Origin: Robertmurraya dakarensis | Lineage (GTDB): Bacteria > Bacillota > Bacilli > Bacillales > Cytobacillaceae | DNA length: 64,000 bases | Assembly (NCBI RefSeq): GCF_900156875.1 | Contig: NZ_LT707408.1 | Coordinates: 896,552 to 960,551, forward strand | Direction of reading: 5' to 3' | Shown here: piece after piece, positions 44,012-52,327 of the stretch | How positions within the stretch are numbered: the first letter of the stretch is position 1 | Layout: every line of letters starts with the position of its first letter | The notes under the pieces: generated by a model | Database searches by the model: none | What the model saw: the letters and a program-made list of their open reading frames with translations, nothing else | What the model was told of the DNA's origin: nothing | Made by a program: the position numbers and the translations under genes

Positions 44012-44824
44012 TTAAGATAAGAAATAAACTAATGGTCCGACAATAAAACAATAGACAGCAAAATATTTTAAATTTCCTTTTGCCATAATATTCATGAACC
44101 ACTTAAGTGAAATATAAGAAGCGATTAACGAAGCAATAAAGGCTAATATATAAGGAATAGCTAAATCACCGATGTATGGATCATTTAATATATCACTAAA
44201 TCCTAGTATCATCCCTCCGACGCTTACAGGAATGTATAATAAAAAGGAATATCTAAGTGCTGTTTCCTGCTTCATTCCTAATCCCATTGCTGCAACAATG
44301 GTTGCACCTGAGCGGCTAATCCCGGGTATTAAGGCAACGGCTTGGGCAAGACCGACAATAATCGCATCTCTATAAGAAAGGTCTGCATCATTTTTACGGC
44401 CGCGCAGGTTGCGTATTAGCCATAATGCAATCCCTGTCACTAAAAGAGTGATTCCGACAGTTTTAATCGAGGCTAGATGTTCTTCAATGAAATCCTCGAA
44501 AAGAATTCCTATCACGCCTGCGGGAATGGTTCCTACAATTAAATAAAGGATGAAGCGAAAGTCAGCTTCAGATTCTTTATCTTTAGTTTTTAGAAAGTTC
44601 AGTCCATTTTCGATTAATCGAATAATATCTTTTCGATAAATGATTAAAACTGCTAATAACGAAGCAGTGTTAACTAGGAGGGCAAAGCTCATCCCTTCGA
44701 TTTGTAAGCCCAAAAAATGTTCTGCGATTTCCAAGTGACCGCTTGAGGAAATCGGTATGGGTTCTGTAATTCCTTGAAAAAGTCCCAGTAATAAATATTT
44801 TAATGATTCTAGCAGTTCTTCCAC
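44012..44824 (-). CDS. uppP: Undecaprenyl-diphosphatase (BacA/UppP)
   Basis: UppP dephosphorylates undecaprenyl pyrophosphate to recycle the lipid carrier for peptidoglycan synthesis; overexpression gives bacitracin resistance. The 270-residue membrane protein has both catalytic motifs: [19 protein letters not shown] and [14 protein letters not shown]. About eight membrane helices are seen. The open frame runs further upstream, but CAGGAGGTTGTC places the start at GTG 44824, giving the family length. It is convergent with argF. Confidence 0.94.
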   Translation of the reverse strand: MEELLESLKYLLLGLFQGITEPIPISSSGHLEIAEHFLGLQIEGMSFALLVNTASLLAVLIIYRKDIIRLIENGLNFLKTKDKESEADFRFILYLIVGTIPAGVIGILFEDFIEEHLASIKTVGITLLVTGIALWLIRNLRGRKNDADLSYRDAIIVGLAQAVALIPGISRSGATIVAAMGLGMKQETALRYSFLLYIPVSVGGMILGFSDILNDPYIGDLAIPYILAFIASLIASYISLKWFMNIMAKGNLKYFAVYCFIVGPLVYFLS

Positions 44825-44984
44825 GACAACCTCCTGATAGATAATGAATACACGTACTATTTTATTAAATGATAAACAAGCACGCTTTGTAAAGTATTGA
44901 CGAATATGAAAAGAAAAAGTTTCATTCATGAATGCTTTATATCAGGAAATACTACAAGGGAAGACTCGGAAAGGAGGGGTATTA

Positions 44985-45164
44985 ATGGGGCAAAGCCATC
45001 AATTTCGTGCCGGACAAAAAGCGCCTAACAATGGAATATATATGGAAATAGGTGAAGAAGGCGACGGAGTAATGAACCCGAAAAAAATAAAGCTAAAAGC
45101 TGGAGACCGTTTCCCTGAAAACTCAAATCATAATCGTAAATGGACTTACAAAAGAAAGCCATAA
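44985..45164 (+). CDS. yjzC: YjzC family small protein
   Basis: A 59-residue protein beginning MGQSHQFRAGQKAPNNGIYM and ending SNHNRKWTYKRKP, the YjzC pattern. It is small, basic and soluble; function unknown. AAAGGAGGGG lies 8 bases before ATG 44985, which decides the start against an upstream in-frame ATG at 44928. Its position before clpB parallels yjzC in B. subtilis. Confidence 0.92.
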   Translation: MGQSHQFRAGQKAPNNGIYMEIGEEGDGVMNPKKIKLKAGDRFPENSNHNRKWTYKRKP

Positions 45165-45205
45165 AAGGTTTGAAATGATAAAAAAACTTAAGTAAATAAA
45201 TTATT

Positions 45206-45230
45206 GGCCATCCTTGAATAGGATGGCTTT
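45206..45230 (+). terminator. Hairpin after yjzC abutting the clpB promoter
   Basis: GCCATCC (45206-45212) and GGATGGC (45220-45226) form a stem followed by TTTA. Those bases are also the start of the clpB -35 box. Confidence 0.6.
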
Positions 45231-45255
45231 ACATATGAAAAGAATGGATTATAAT
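45227..45255 (+). promoter_or_regulatory. Sigma-A promoter of clpB
   Basis: TTTACA (45227-45232) and TATAAT (45250-45255) are separated by 17 bases, 42 bases before the start codon. Confidence 0.75.
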
Positions 45256-45266
45256 GAAATTATAAA

Positions 45267-45283
45267 GGTCAAAAATGGTCAAA
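45267..45283 (+). promoter_or_regulatory. CtsR operator of clpB
   Basis: A perfect direct repeat, GGTCAAA-AAT-GGTCAAA, matches the CtsR heptad operator exactly, including the 3-base spacer. It lies just downstream of the predicted transcription start and before the ribosome site, so it should block clpB transcription until heat or protein stress. Confidence 0.9.
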
Positions 45284-45296
45284 GAGGAGGGTTAAT

Positions 45297-47918
45297 ATGG
45301 ATTTGAACCAAATGACAGAACGGCTGCAAACCGGAATACTCCGGGCCCAATCGATTGCAACTGCCCATGAGCATCAGGAAGTAGACGAGATACATTTATT
45401 CAGCGCTTTGTTAGAACAGGAAGATAGTTTAGTTGCTGCGATCTTAGAAAAAGTTAAAATGTCAGTTGAGGACTTCAAGTATGAATTAGATTCCTTATTA
45501 AAAAAGAAACCACAAGTATCTGGAAGCGGCATAGAACAAGGGAAATTATATATCACAAACAAACTGCAAAAACTATTAGCAGAAGCGGAAGAAGAAATGA
45601 AAAGCTTTAATGATGAATATCTCTCTGTAGAGCTTATATTGCTCGGAGCCGTAAAAGCAGCGCGATCTGAAATCGGAGAAATATTAAATAAACACCACAT
45701 AACTTATGAAAAACTGCTGGATGCAATTAAGAAAATGAGGGGGAACGAAAGAGTGACATCTCAAAATCCTGAAGCCACTTATGATGCATTAAAAAAATAT
45801 GGGCGTGACTTAGTAGCAGAAGTGAAATCTGGGAAAGTAGATCCTGTTATTGGAAGGGATGCGGAGATCCGGAATGTCATCAGAATTCTTTCTAGAAAAA
45901 CGAAAAACAACCCTGTTTTAATTGGCGAGCCAGGTGTTGGGAAAACGGCTATTGTAGAAGGATTGGCTCAAAGGATTGTCCGTAAAGATGTTCCTGAAGG
46001 ATTAAAAGATAAAACGATATTTTCTCTTGATATGAGCTCCCTTATTGCTGGAGCTAAATTCCGGGGAGAATTTGAAGAGAGATTAAAAGCCGTTTTAAAT
46101 GAAATAAAGAAAAGCGAAGGAAAAATTCTTTTATTTATTGATGAACTACATACCATTGTCGGTGCTGGTAAAACAGAAGGTGCAATGGATGCAGGTAATA
46201 TGTTAAAACCGATGCTGGCGAGAGGAGAACTTCATTGCATCGGGGCGACTACACTAGACGAACATCGGAAATATATTGAAAAAGATCCTGCTCTTGAACG
46301 ACGCTTTCAACAGGTATTGGTTCACGAACCGAATGTAGAGGATACTATTTCTATTTTACGCGGTTTAAAAGAACGGTTTGAAATACACCACGGAGTAAAT
46401 ATACATGATCGTGCTATTGTTTCAGCAGCTACTTTATCTGATCGGTATATTACAGATCGTTTCCTGCCGGATAAAGCAATTGATTTAGTTGATGAAGCAT
46501 GTGCTATGATCCGCACAGAAATTGATTCCATGCCTTCAGAGTTAGATGAAGTAACAAGGCGGGTGATGCAATTAGAAATTGAAGAAGCAGCCTTAAGGAA
46601 AGAAGAGGATACACAGAGCAAGAACCGGCTGCAAAATCTTCAAAAAGAACTAGCGGATTTACGAGAAAATGCCAATTTGATGAAAGCGAAATGGCAGGCC
46701 GAAAAAGAAGGAATTCAAGCTGTACGTGAAAAGCGGGAGCTCCTTGAAAAGCTGCGTCGCGAACTTGAGGATGCTGAAAATAATTATGATTTAAATAAAG
46801 CCGCTGAACTGCGTCATGGCAGGATTCCTGCAGTTGAAAAAGAATTGCAGGCGCTTGAAGAAGAAGTGAGCAATAAATCTAATGAACGCTTAGTTCGGGA
46901 AGAGGTTACAGAGGAAGAAATAGCGAATATTGTGAGCCGTTGGACTGGAATCCCGTTGGCCAAGCTCGTAGAAGGTGAACGTGAAAAACTTCTTCGCCTA
47001 GAAAGCATTCTTCATGAACGTGTAGTAGGACAAAATGAGGCAGTAGAGTTAGTGTCAGATGCAGTGTTAAGAGCAAGAGCTGGTATTAAAGATCCTAATA
47101 GGCCGATTGGTTCGTTTATTTTTCTAGGTCCAACAGGAGTGGGGAAGACGGAACTTGCAAAAGCGCTAGCCAACTCTCTATTTGACAGCGATGAGCAAAT
47201 CATACGAATTGACATGTCCGAATATATGGAAAAACACTCAGTTTCAAGGCTGGTGGGTGCGCCTCCAGGGTATGTCGGCTATGAGGAAGGAGGTCAGTTA
47301 ACAGAAGCGGTAAGAAGAAAACCCTACTCTGTTATATTGCTAGATGAAATTGAAAAAGCTCATCCTGATGTATTTAATATCCTGCTGCAGATGCTCGATG
47401 ATGGACGCATTACAGACTCACAGGGACGAACTGTTGATTTTAAAAACACGGTAATCATTATGACTTCAAATATTGGATCGCATTTCTTATTGGAAGGGCA
47501 GTCTGAGACGGAATCCATAAGGGAAGAAGTAAAGGATAAGGTAATGTCACAGCTTCGAAGTCATTTCCGTCCTGAGTTTCTCAATCGTGTTGATGAGATC
47601 ATCATGTTTAAGCCGTTATCGATTCACGATATAATGGAAATAGTGTTGAAGCTGATAAAAGATTTGCAAATTCGTTTAGAAGATCAACAAATACATTTAC
47701 GTATAACGGATGAAGCAAAGGAATATATTGCAGTAAATGGGTTTGATCCTGTTTATGGGGCTAGACCATTAAAACGCTTTATACAGAGGAATGTTGAAAC
47801 ACTTTTAGCAAGAGATATTATAGCTGGAAAGATAGTAGAAAACAGTACAGTCGAAATCGCTTTAAAAGAAAACACCATACAATTGCTGAAGCAGTCTCAA
47901 CCTACTTCACCTATATAA
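45297..47918 (+). CDS. clpB: ATP-dependent disaggregase ClpB
   Basis: ClpB is a hexameric Hsp100 chaperone that rescues aggregated proteins with DnaK. The 873-residue product has a Clp N-domain (1-145), the first AAA module with Walker [10 protein letters not shown] near residue 209 and [14 protein letters not shown], a coiled-coil middle domain (about 405-525), and the second AAA module with [14 protein letters not shown] near 611 and [20 protein letters not shown]. The long middle domain separates it from ClpC and ClpA. AGAGGAGGG precedes the ATG. A CtsR operator controls it. B. subtilis itself has no clpB. Confidence 0.97.
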   Translation: MDLNQMTERLQTGILRAQSIATAHEHQEVDEIHLFSALLEQEDSLVAAILEKVKMSVEDFKYELDSLLKKKPQVSGSGIEQGKLYITNKLQKLLAEAEEEMKSFNDEYLSVELILLGAVKAARSEIGEILNKHHITYEKLLDAIKKMRGNERVTSQNPEATYDALKKYGRDLVAEVKSGKVDPVIGRDAEIRNVIRILSRKTKNNPVLIGEPGVGKTAIVEGLAQRIVRKDVPEGLKDKTIFSLDMSSLIAGAKFRGEFEERLKAVLNEIKKSEGKILLFIDELHTIVGAGKTEGAMDAGNMLKPMLARGELHCIGATTLDEHRKYIEKDPALERRFQQVLVHEPNVEDTISILRGLKERFEIHHGVNIHDRAIVSAATLSDRYITDRFLPDKAIDLVDEACAMIRTEIDSMPSELDEVTRRVMQLEIEEAALRKEEDTQSKNRLQNLQKELADLRENANLMKAKWQAEKEGIQAVREKRELLEKLRRELEDAENNYDLNKAAELRHGRIPAVEKELQALEEEVSNKSNERLVREEVTEEEIANIVSRWTGIPLAKLVEGEREKLLRLESILHERVVGQNEAVELVSDAVLRARAGIKDPNRPIGSFIFLGPTGVGKTELAKALANSLFDSDEQIIRIDMSEYMEKHSVSRLVGAPPGYVGYEEGGQLTEAVRRKPYSVILLDEIEKAHPDVFNILLQMLDDGRITDSQGRTVDFKNTVIIMTSNIGSHFLLEGQSETESIREEVKDKVMSQLRSHFRPEFLNRVDEIIMFKPLSIHDIMEIVLKLIKDLQIRLEDQQIHLRITDEAKEYIAVNGFDPVYGARPLKRFIQRNVETLLARDIIAGKIVENSTVEIALKENTIQLLKQSQPTSPI

Positions 47919-47926
47919 GCGCAGCA

Positions 47927-47962
47927 AAAAAAGTCATCCATTTTTCATGGATGACTTTTTTG
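47927..47962. terminator. Bidirectional terminator between clpB and yjzD
   Basis: AAAAAAGTCATCCAT and ATGGATGACTTTTTT form a 15-bp perfect stem with T-runs on both exits. Confidence 0.92.
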
Positions 47963-47991
47963 ACCAAACGCATTCATAAATAAACTACTCT

Positions 47992-48183
47992 TTAATGCAG
48001 TCCTTCTTTTCCGCTTGGTTCGTTAGGAATAATGGAAGGTACAATTAAAATTAAGACAGTAGCAATTACACCAAGAATGGCACCGGTTGCAAAATCAAAT
48101 GCAGTACCAATCATTGAGCTCGCAACATAAGTTAACATTTGAACTAGAAGGAACGTCCAAAATAAAGTCCAAAAGTATCTCAC
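47992..48183 (-). CDS. yjzD: DUF2929 family membrane protein YjzD
   Basis: A 63-residue protein with two membrane helices (WTLFWTFLLVQMLTYVASSM and GAILGVIATVLILIVPSIIP), the DUF2929/YjzD family. Function is unknown. The frame has GTG codons at 48192 and 48183. AAGAGGTG overlaps the first and lies 6 bases before the second, and the second gives the family-like start RYFWTLFWTF. It is convergent with clpB. Confidence 0.88.
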   Translation of the reverse strand: MRYFWTLFWTFLLVQMLTYVASSMIGTAFDFATGAILGVIATVLILIVPSIIPNEPSGKEGLH

Positions 48184-48240
48184 CGTATTCACCTCTTACT
48201 ATTTAACATCTTTTTCTATATTATCATAACGACAAACAAT

Positions 48241-48373
48241 GATAAAGTGAAACTTTCATCATTGGAGGGGTTTCCCAATGATGATTAGTTGAGCCTATCG
48301 GGCTTTTACGGACAGTTGATCCCCAAGAGAAGGGGGATCTTACTGTCCGTTAATCTGCGATAAAGTGAAACTT
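48241..48373. repeat. Structured intergenic repeat with three hairpins between 15-bp direct repeats
   Basis: GATAAAGTGAAACTT occurs at 48241-48255 and again at 48359-48373. Between them lie three hairpins: CATCATTGG/CCAATGATG (48257-48283), AGCC/GGCT (48292-48304), and a long compound stem ACGGACAGT/ACTGTCCGT with inner GATCCCC/GGGGATC (48308-48350). An inverted TTTCACTTT lies at 48409-48417. From memory, similar elements occur in many copies between genes in several Bacillaceae. It does not encode a protein. It could be a small mobile repeat or a structured RNA. Confidence 0.75.
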
Positions 48374-48468
48374 CCACTATATTTAGACAAACTATAGGCA
48401 AACTCCCTTTCACTTTAATTCTTCTTTCATACATTAAATAAGAGTAAATTGCTAAAGGAGTTTTTAGG

Positions 48469-49209
48469 ATGGAGAGCCGGAACTTTAAATTGGATACCGA
48501 ATGGAATATGATACATTATCCCGAAAGACCAACAGGTTTCGGTATCCTAATCATTGGGGACGAAAGACATTATGTTGATAGTAACGGCAGCTTCTGGACA
48601 CATAACGAGGGAAAATTAGCATTTATTGATGCTTTAAAACAGTCAGGATACACGATTTTTTATTCAAATCTCTATGGGAAAAATTGGGGTAGCGAAAAAG
48701 CAGTTGAGCTAGCTAAAAGACTCTATGAATTTATCATCAGAACCGAAATTATTAATGATAAAATTCATTTAATTGCTGAAGGAATGGGTTCTCTTGTAGC
48801 GTTAAGGCTGATTGAAGAAATGCAAGAGAAAATTCGTTCTACCGTATTAATAAACCCTGTGCTTTCTCTAAAGGATCAATTAGAACAAGAGAAAGAGCAT
48901 AAATTTTTTTATAAAAAATTGCTAAAAGAACTTTCTTATTCTTATGAGTTAGAAGGAGATCAGTTGTTGGAAGTCATCAACAATCAAAAACAACAGTGGT
49001 TAGACGTAATACCGATTATTCCAATGAAGGTCATTCATGTGTTATCTGGGCAAAAAGCATTTAATGAGTCAAAGCAGTTAAATGACTTGTCTATGAAATG
49101 GGAAAATGAGAATGCACCGGTTACCTTGACCTATCTTGTACCTGAGAAGAAGCATCAATTAGAAATAGACACGATAAAGTTTTTAAAGAAAAATGAATCA
49201 GTTTTATAA
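48469..49209 (+). CDS. Alpha/beta hydrolase-like protein without nucleophile (YjaU-like)
   Basis: A 246-residue protein of alpha/beta hydrolase fold by pattern. ILIIGDERHYVD resembles the first strand and oxyanion loop, and KIHLIAEGMGSLVALRLIEE is the nucleophile elbow. The elbow reads AEGMG instead of GxSxG, so the Ser position is Gly and hydrolase activity is doubtful. KHQLEIDTIKFL near the end could hold the His. Position between yjzD and yjaV suggests B. subtilis YjaU, of unknown function. AAAGGAGTTTTTAGG precedes the ATG. Confidence 0.75.
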   Translation: MESRNFKLDTEWNMIHYPERPTGFGILIIGDERHYVDSNGSFWTHNEGKLAFIDALKQSGYTIFYSNLYGKNWGSEKAVELAKRLYEFIIRTEIINDKIHLIAEGMGSLVALRLIEEMQEKIRSTVLINPVLSLKDQLEQEKEHKFFYKKLLKELSYSYELEGDQLLEVINNQKQQWLDVIPIIPMKVIHVLSGQKAFNESKQLNDLSMKWENENAPVTLTYLVPEKKHQLEIDTIKFLKKNESVL

Positions 49210-49249
49210 ATGCCTGAGCCTTAGTGGTAAGAAATATTACTGTCTCCCT

Positions 49250-49270
49250 AAGCATAGGATGGATTATAGC
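49250..49270 (+). promoter_or_regulatory. Candidate sporulation promoter before the yjaV-like gene
   Basis: ATATT, 14 bases, then CATAGGAT (starting 49253) resembles a sigma-E promoter. The surrounding 14-mer AGCATAGGATGGAT is identical to one upstream of asnO. Confidence 0.35.
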
Positions 49271-49287
49271 TTTTTAGGGAGGCGTTC

Positions 49288-50112
49288 ATGATGGACAAGG
49301 CAATTGTGGTCGGTGTTTATGAATTTTTAGCGTTTCACTTTTGCAAGAAGTTTTTGGACGATGGCATGGAAGTTATAGGGGTTCATTCCTTATCTCAAGA
49401 AAATGATCTATTTACAGAAGAAAAACGCATGGAAATCGGGAGAAACGCAAACTTTGTTGAAGAGAAATATGAGAAATGGACGGTCACTGATGAACAAGAA
49501 GAGGTTCTTCTTGTTCTAGATTATTATGATTTATTTATTAGAAATGTTGAAAAGGAACTAGACTGGGAATCAATGAAATTAAAGCTGTCAGGTTTAAAGA
49601 ATGGAAAAGGAAAAGTTTTATTTCTGATGCCCATACAATTACTGATGCAAGGGCGATATGAGCAACACCAGTCACAAATGAAAGAAATATTATCTTCCTT
49701 TAAGAGGGACGGAATTGCATTTAATGTTTATTATTTACCAACTGTTTATGGACCGTGGCAATATATTGAGTCTGCTTTTCAACAGTATTTCTTGATGGAA
49801 AACGACCATTTTATGATTCACGAAAGAGAATGGACAGGAGATGCGCTTCATGTTGAGGATGTTATTGATTCTATTTTATCCTTTCTGTCTGACAAATATA
49901 AAGCTTATCTTCTAGAAAGCAGTGAGGCAGATAAGTGGACGAAATGTGCAAGGGTCTTGGATATTTTACCGGACGCGAAACAAGAGAGAGAGACTTTGTT
50001 ATCGTTTGATGGCGAGAAAATAGCAGTACATGATTCCAAACCATACCAAATGAGATTAGCTCATCAGAAACGGCATGCACAAGTAATCAAAGTGATTCTA
50101 AAGTCGGAATGA
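49288..50112 (+). CDS. NAD-dependent epimerase-like protein (YjaV-like)
   Basis: A 274-residue protein with an extended-SDR/epimerase outline: AIVVGVYEFLAFHFCKKFLD is a Rossmann start, VYYLPTVYGPWQYIESAFQQ resembles the substrate-binding stretch of epimerases, and EWTGDALHVEDVIDSILSFL is the usual late motif. The GxxGxxG loop is degenerate and the YxxxK pair is not evident, so catalysis is uncertain. The start is ATG 49288 or 49291 after AGGGAGG. Position before med matches B. subtilis yjaV. Confidence 0.75.
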   Translation: MMDKAIVVGVYEFLAFHFCKKFLDDGMEVIGVHSLSQENDLFTEEKRMEIGRNANFVEEKYEKWTVTDEQEEVLLVLDYYDLFIRNVEKELDWESMKLKLSGLKNGKGKVLFLMPIQLLMQGRYEQHQSQMKEILSSFKRDGIAFNVYYLPTVYGPWQYIESAFQQYFLMENDHFMIHEREWTGDALHVEDVIDSILSFLSDKYKAYLLESSEADKWTKCARVLDILPDAKQERETLLSFDGEKIAVHDSKPYQMRLAHQKRHAQVIKVILKSE

Positions 50113-50222
50113 CAAAAAATTCTTTTAAAATTTTTTTGTTAAAGGTAGAATGAAAGAGACTATATCACTATTTTAAAGTGGCTGGGAATTATTACTATTT
50201 TCTTGAAGGGGCTGAAAAAGAA

Positions 50223-51182
50223 ATGCTAAAAAAATCAGCACGTTTTGGAGTTTTTCTTTTATGCCTTTTTTTATTATCATCATGTGGACAAGCTATCTCT
50301 ACAGGACAACTGGATAAAGTAGGACTTTTGGTACCAGAATCTGTTAATGACCAAGTTTGGGGTACAAAAGGCTATAAGGGTATGCTCAAAATCCAATCGC
50401 GATTTAATGTGGATGTTTATTATAAAGAAGGGATGAACTCACAAGCTATTGTTGAACGTGCGGTGAAGGAATTTGATCAAAAGGGAGTTAATTTAATTTT
50501 TGGTCATGGCAATGAATATGCGGGATACTTTAACAAAATAGCAAAAGATTATCCACATATTCATTTTATCAGTTTCAATGGTGATGCCAACGAGAAAAAT
50601 ACTACAAGCTTAAATTTTGAGGCATATGCTATGGGATTCTTTGGTGGCATGGTTGCAGGACATATGACGGAAACCAATAAAGTGGGAATAATCGCTGCTT
50701 ATGAATGGCAGCCAGAGGTAGAAGGCTTTTACGAAGGTGCCATTTATGAAAATAAAGATGCTGAGGTCACCATCCAATATGTATCACAATGGGATGATGA
50801 TCATATCGCAATGGAAATTTTAGATGATATGTTGTTAAAAGGTATTGATGTTGTATACCCTGCAGGTGATGGCTATAATGTTCCTGTTATTGAAAAAATG
50901 AAGGGGAATGGTTTGTATGCGATTGGTTATGTTTCTGACCAGTCTGACCTTGGCCAGTCAACTGTATTAACTAGTACTGTACAGCATGTTGACACTCTTT
51001 ATGAATTGGTGGCTGAACAATTTAATGACGGCACCCTTAAAGCAGGAAACCAATCTTTTGATTTTCAAGATGATGTAATATCTTTAGGTGAATTCAGTCC
51101 GCTTGTGGATGAAAGTTTTCAAAAGGATATAAAAGAATTAATTAAAAAGTATAAAGAAACCGGGAAACTTCCGGTAAAATAA
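50223..51182 (+). CDS. med: Med, BMP-family lipoprotein and competence regulator
   Basis: A 319-residue lipoprotein. The signal peptide FGVFLLCLFLLSSCGQ has a lipobox LSSC. A BMP/PnrA-type binding domain follows: KVGLLVPESVNDQVWGTKGY, LIFGHGNEYAGYF, FEAYAMGFFGGMVAGHM, GIDVVYPAGDGYN. In B. subtilis Med positively affects comK expression. The frame has an ATG at 50178, but that would put 15 residues before the signal peptide; ATG 50223 is preferred. comZ follows after 15 bases. Confidence 0.93.
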   Translation: MLKKSARFGVFLLCLFLLSSCGQAISTGQLDKVGLLVPESVNDQVWGTKGYKGMLKIQSRFNVDVYYKEGMNSQAIVERAVKEFDQKGVNLIFGHGNEYAGYFNKIAKDYPHIHFISFNGDANEKNTTSLNFEAYAMGFFGGMVAGHMTETNKVGIIAAYEWQPEVEGFYEGAIYENKDAEVTIQYVSQWDDDHIAMEILDDMLLKGIDVVYPAGDGYNVPVIEKMKGNGLYAIGYVSDQSDLGQSTVLTSTVQHVDTLYELVAEQFNDGTLKAGNQSFDFQDDVISLGEFSPLVDESFQKDIKELIKKYKETGKLPVK

Positions 51183-51197
51183 ATAGGAGGTCTTTAG

Positions 51198-51386
51198 ATG
51201 ACAAATCAAGATAAAACAATGGAATTTATGCAAATTGCTATGAAGTACATACCTGAAGCAAAAGAGCAGCTTGAGGAAGCTGGCATTGAACTTACCATGG
51301 ACTTAATTCAGCCGTTTATGGAGATCTTTACGAAAGTAATGAATGAAGCTTATGAATTAGGTAAAGCAGACAGTCAAAAAGAATAA
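51198..51386 (+). CDS. comZ: ComZ, competence regulator
   Basis: A 62-residue, acidic, helical protein: MTNQDKTMEFMQIAMKYIPE, then ELTMDLIQPFMEIFTKVMNE. It matches ComZ, a negative regulator of comG in B. subtilis, and follows med as there. AGGAGG lies 7 bases before the ATG. A terminator follows. Confidence 0.93.
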   Translation: MTNQDKTMEFMQIAMKYIPEAKEQLEEAGIELTMDLIQPFMEIFTKVMNEAYELGKADSQKE

Positions 51387-51416
51387 TTAAAACACATCTA
51401 GTATATCGCAATGTAG

Positions 51417-51442
51417 GGTGAGAATTTCTCACCTTATTTTTG
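51417..51442 (+). terminator. Terminator of med-comZ
   Basis: GGTGAGA and TCTCACC pair around a 3-base loop and are followed by TTATTTTT. Confidence 0.85.
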
Positions 51443-51518
51443 TGGGCAGATTAGGATATAAAATCGTACAACCAGTCACTTAGTAATTAACTAAATGTTG
51501 TTTCACTGTGTTTGAAAA

Positions 51519-51652
51519 ATAAAGGGAGAAATTCCCTTTAAATTAGGAAATGCCCTTATTTCCTAAAAAATAAAGGGAGATTTTCCGGTTATATGATCCA
51601 AAACTTTGGATTTTGCCATAATTAGAGAGGATACGGTAAATTCTCCCTTTAT
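51519..51652. repeat. 134-bp intergenic element with terminal inverted repeats
   Basis: Perfect 12-bp terminal inverted repeats, ATAAAGGGAGAA (51519-51530) and TTCTCCCTTTAT (51641-51652), enclose a second direct copy of ATAAAGGGAGA (51570-51580). A 9-bp hairpin TTAGGAAAT/ATTTCCTAA (51543-51566) and a hairpin ATCCAA/TTGGAT (51596-51611) lie inside. A related GGGAAATTATCCC follows at about 51687-51699, and an imperfect stem GCATGG/CCATGC at 51708-51738. This fills most of the 363-base gap between comZ and the next gene. It has no coding capacity and resembles a MITE or REP-like unit. Confidence 0.7.
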
Positions 51653-51749
51653 ATCTGCTTCTTAAGCCTCCCCTCTTTACATTAGCGGGAAATTATCCCC
51701 TAAAAGGCATGGCAAATTTTCTATACAAATTACCATGCTTCATCGTAAG

Positions 51750-52106
51750 TTATTTTTTATGAAGAAACGCCTCAAGGTAGGGCTTTAACTTATTTACTAG
51801 AGGTTTTAATTCTTTTGTGGAATTCATGAAAGTATTGACATGATGCATGAGTTCAATATAGTCCACGTTGCTGAGGTAGTCCGTAAAAGTTTGTTTTTCA
51901 TTTTTCTCTTTGTTAGCTGAAGAAACACCACGACCGCCAAATAACCAATCTCTTTCGTTTACATGAAGGTTATCTTTGTCATCGTCATAATTCTGTGATT
52001 CAAAAGAATCTTGTTCCTTTCTAATGGATCTCCTATTCCCAAACATAAATCTGGTAAAAGGATCAATTTTTTCTGTTTCCTGCACATCTTTTGATTTTTC
52101 CTCCAT
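51750..52106 (-). CDS. Unrecognised hydrophilic protein
   Basis: A 118-residue highly charged protein with motifs KIDPFTRFMFGNRRS, NERDWLFGGRG, and a helical C-terminus FMNSTKELKPLVNKLKPYLE. No known domain is recognised. It is the only minus-strand gene between comZ and fabH, where B. subtilis has the small yjzB. The in-frame TTG at 52136 precedes the ribosome site GGGAGGGG, so ATG 52106 (12 bases after GGAGG) is preferred. CATAC-type -10 sequences upstream leave a sporulation promoter possible. Function cannot be given. Confidence 0.78.
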   Translation of the reverse strand: MEEKSKDVQETEKIDPFTRFMFGNRRSIRKEQDSFESQNYDDDKDNLHVNERDWLFGGRGVSSANKEKNEKQTFTDYLSNVDYIELMHHVNTFMNSTKELKPLVNKLKPYLEAFLHKK

Positions 52107-52241
52107 AGCCGTATTTCCCCTCCCTTCACTATCCAAGGTATGATAGATAAGAAAATCATGTATGGACTCTTCTTTTAGTGAAAGTAAATTGACGTAAAAA
52201 CAGAAAAAAGTTGCAGAGAGAGAGGAGGGTTTGATAATATT

Positions 52242-52260
52242 ATTAGTACCAAGTCTTAAT
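52242..52260 (+). promoter_or_regulatory. FapR-like operator upstream of fabH
   Basis: ATTAGTACCAAGTCTTAAT matches the FapR operator ATTAGTACCTGATACTAAT in the whole left half and the last TAAT. The position, 68 bases before fabH, is consistent with malonyl-CoA-responsive repression of fatty acid synthesis genes. Confidence 0.65.
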
Positions 52261-52327
52261 AATTGATAATAAATAGTTGTATCTGAACTTCTAGATAAAA
52301 GGGATAAAAATCAAAGGAGATGGCTTC

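Noticed and set aside
48241-48417. CRISPR-like direct repeats at the 48.2-kb element
   Set aside because: Only two copies of the repeat, no regular spacers and no cas genes.
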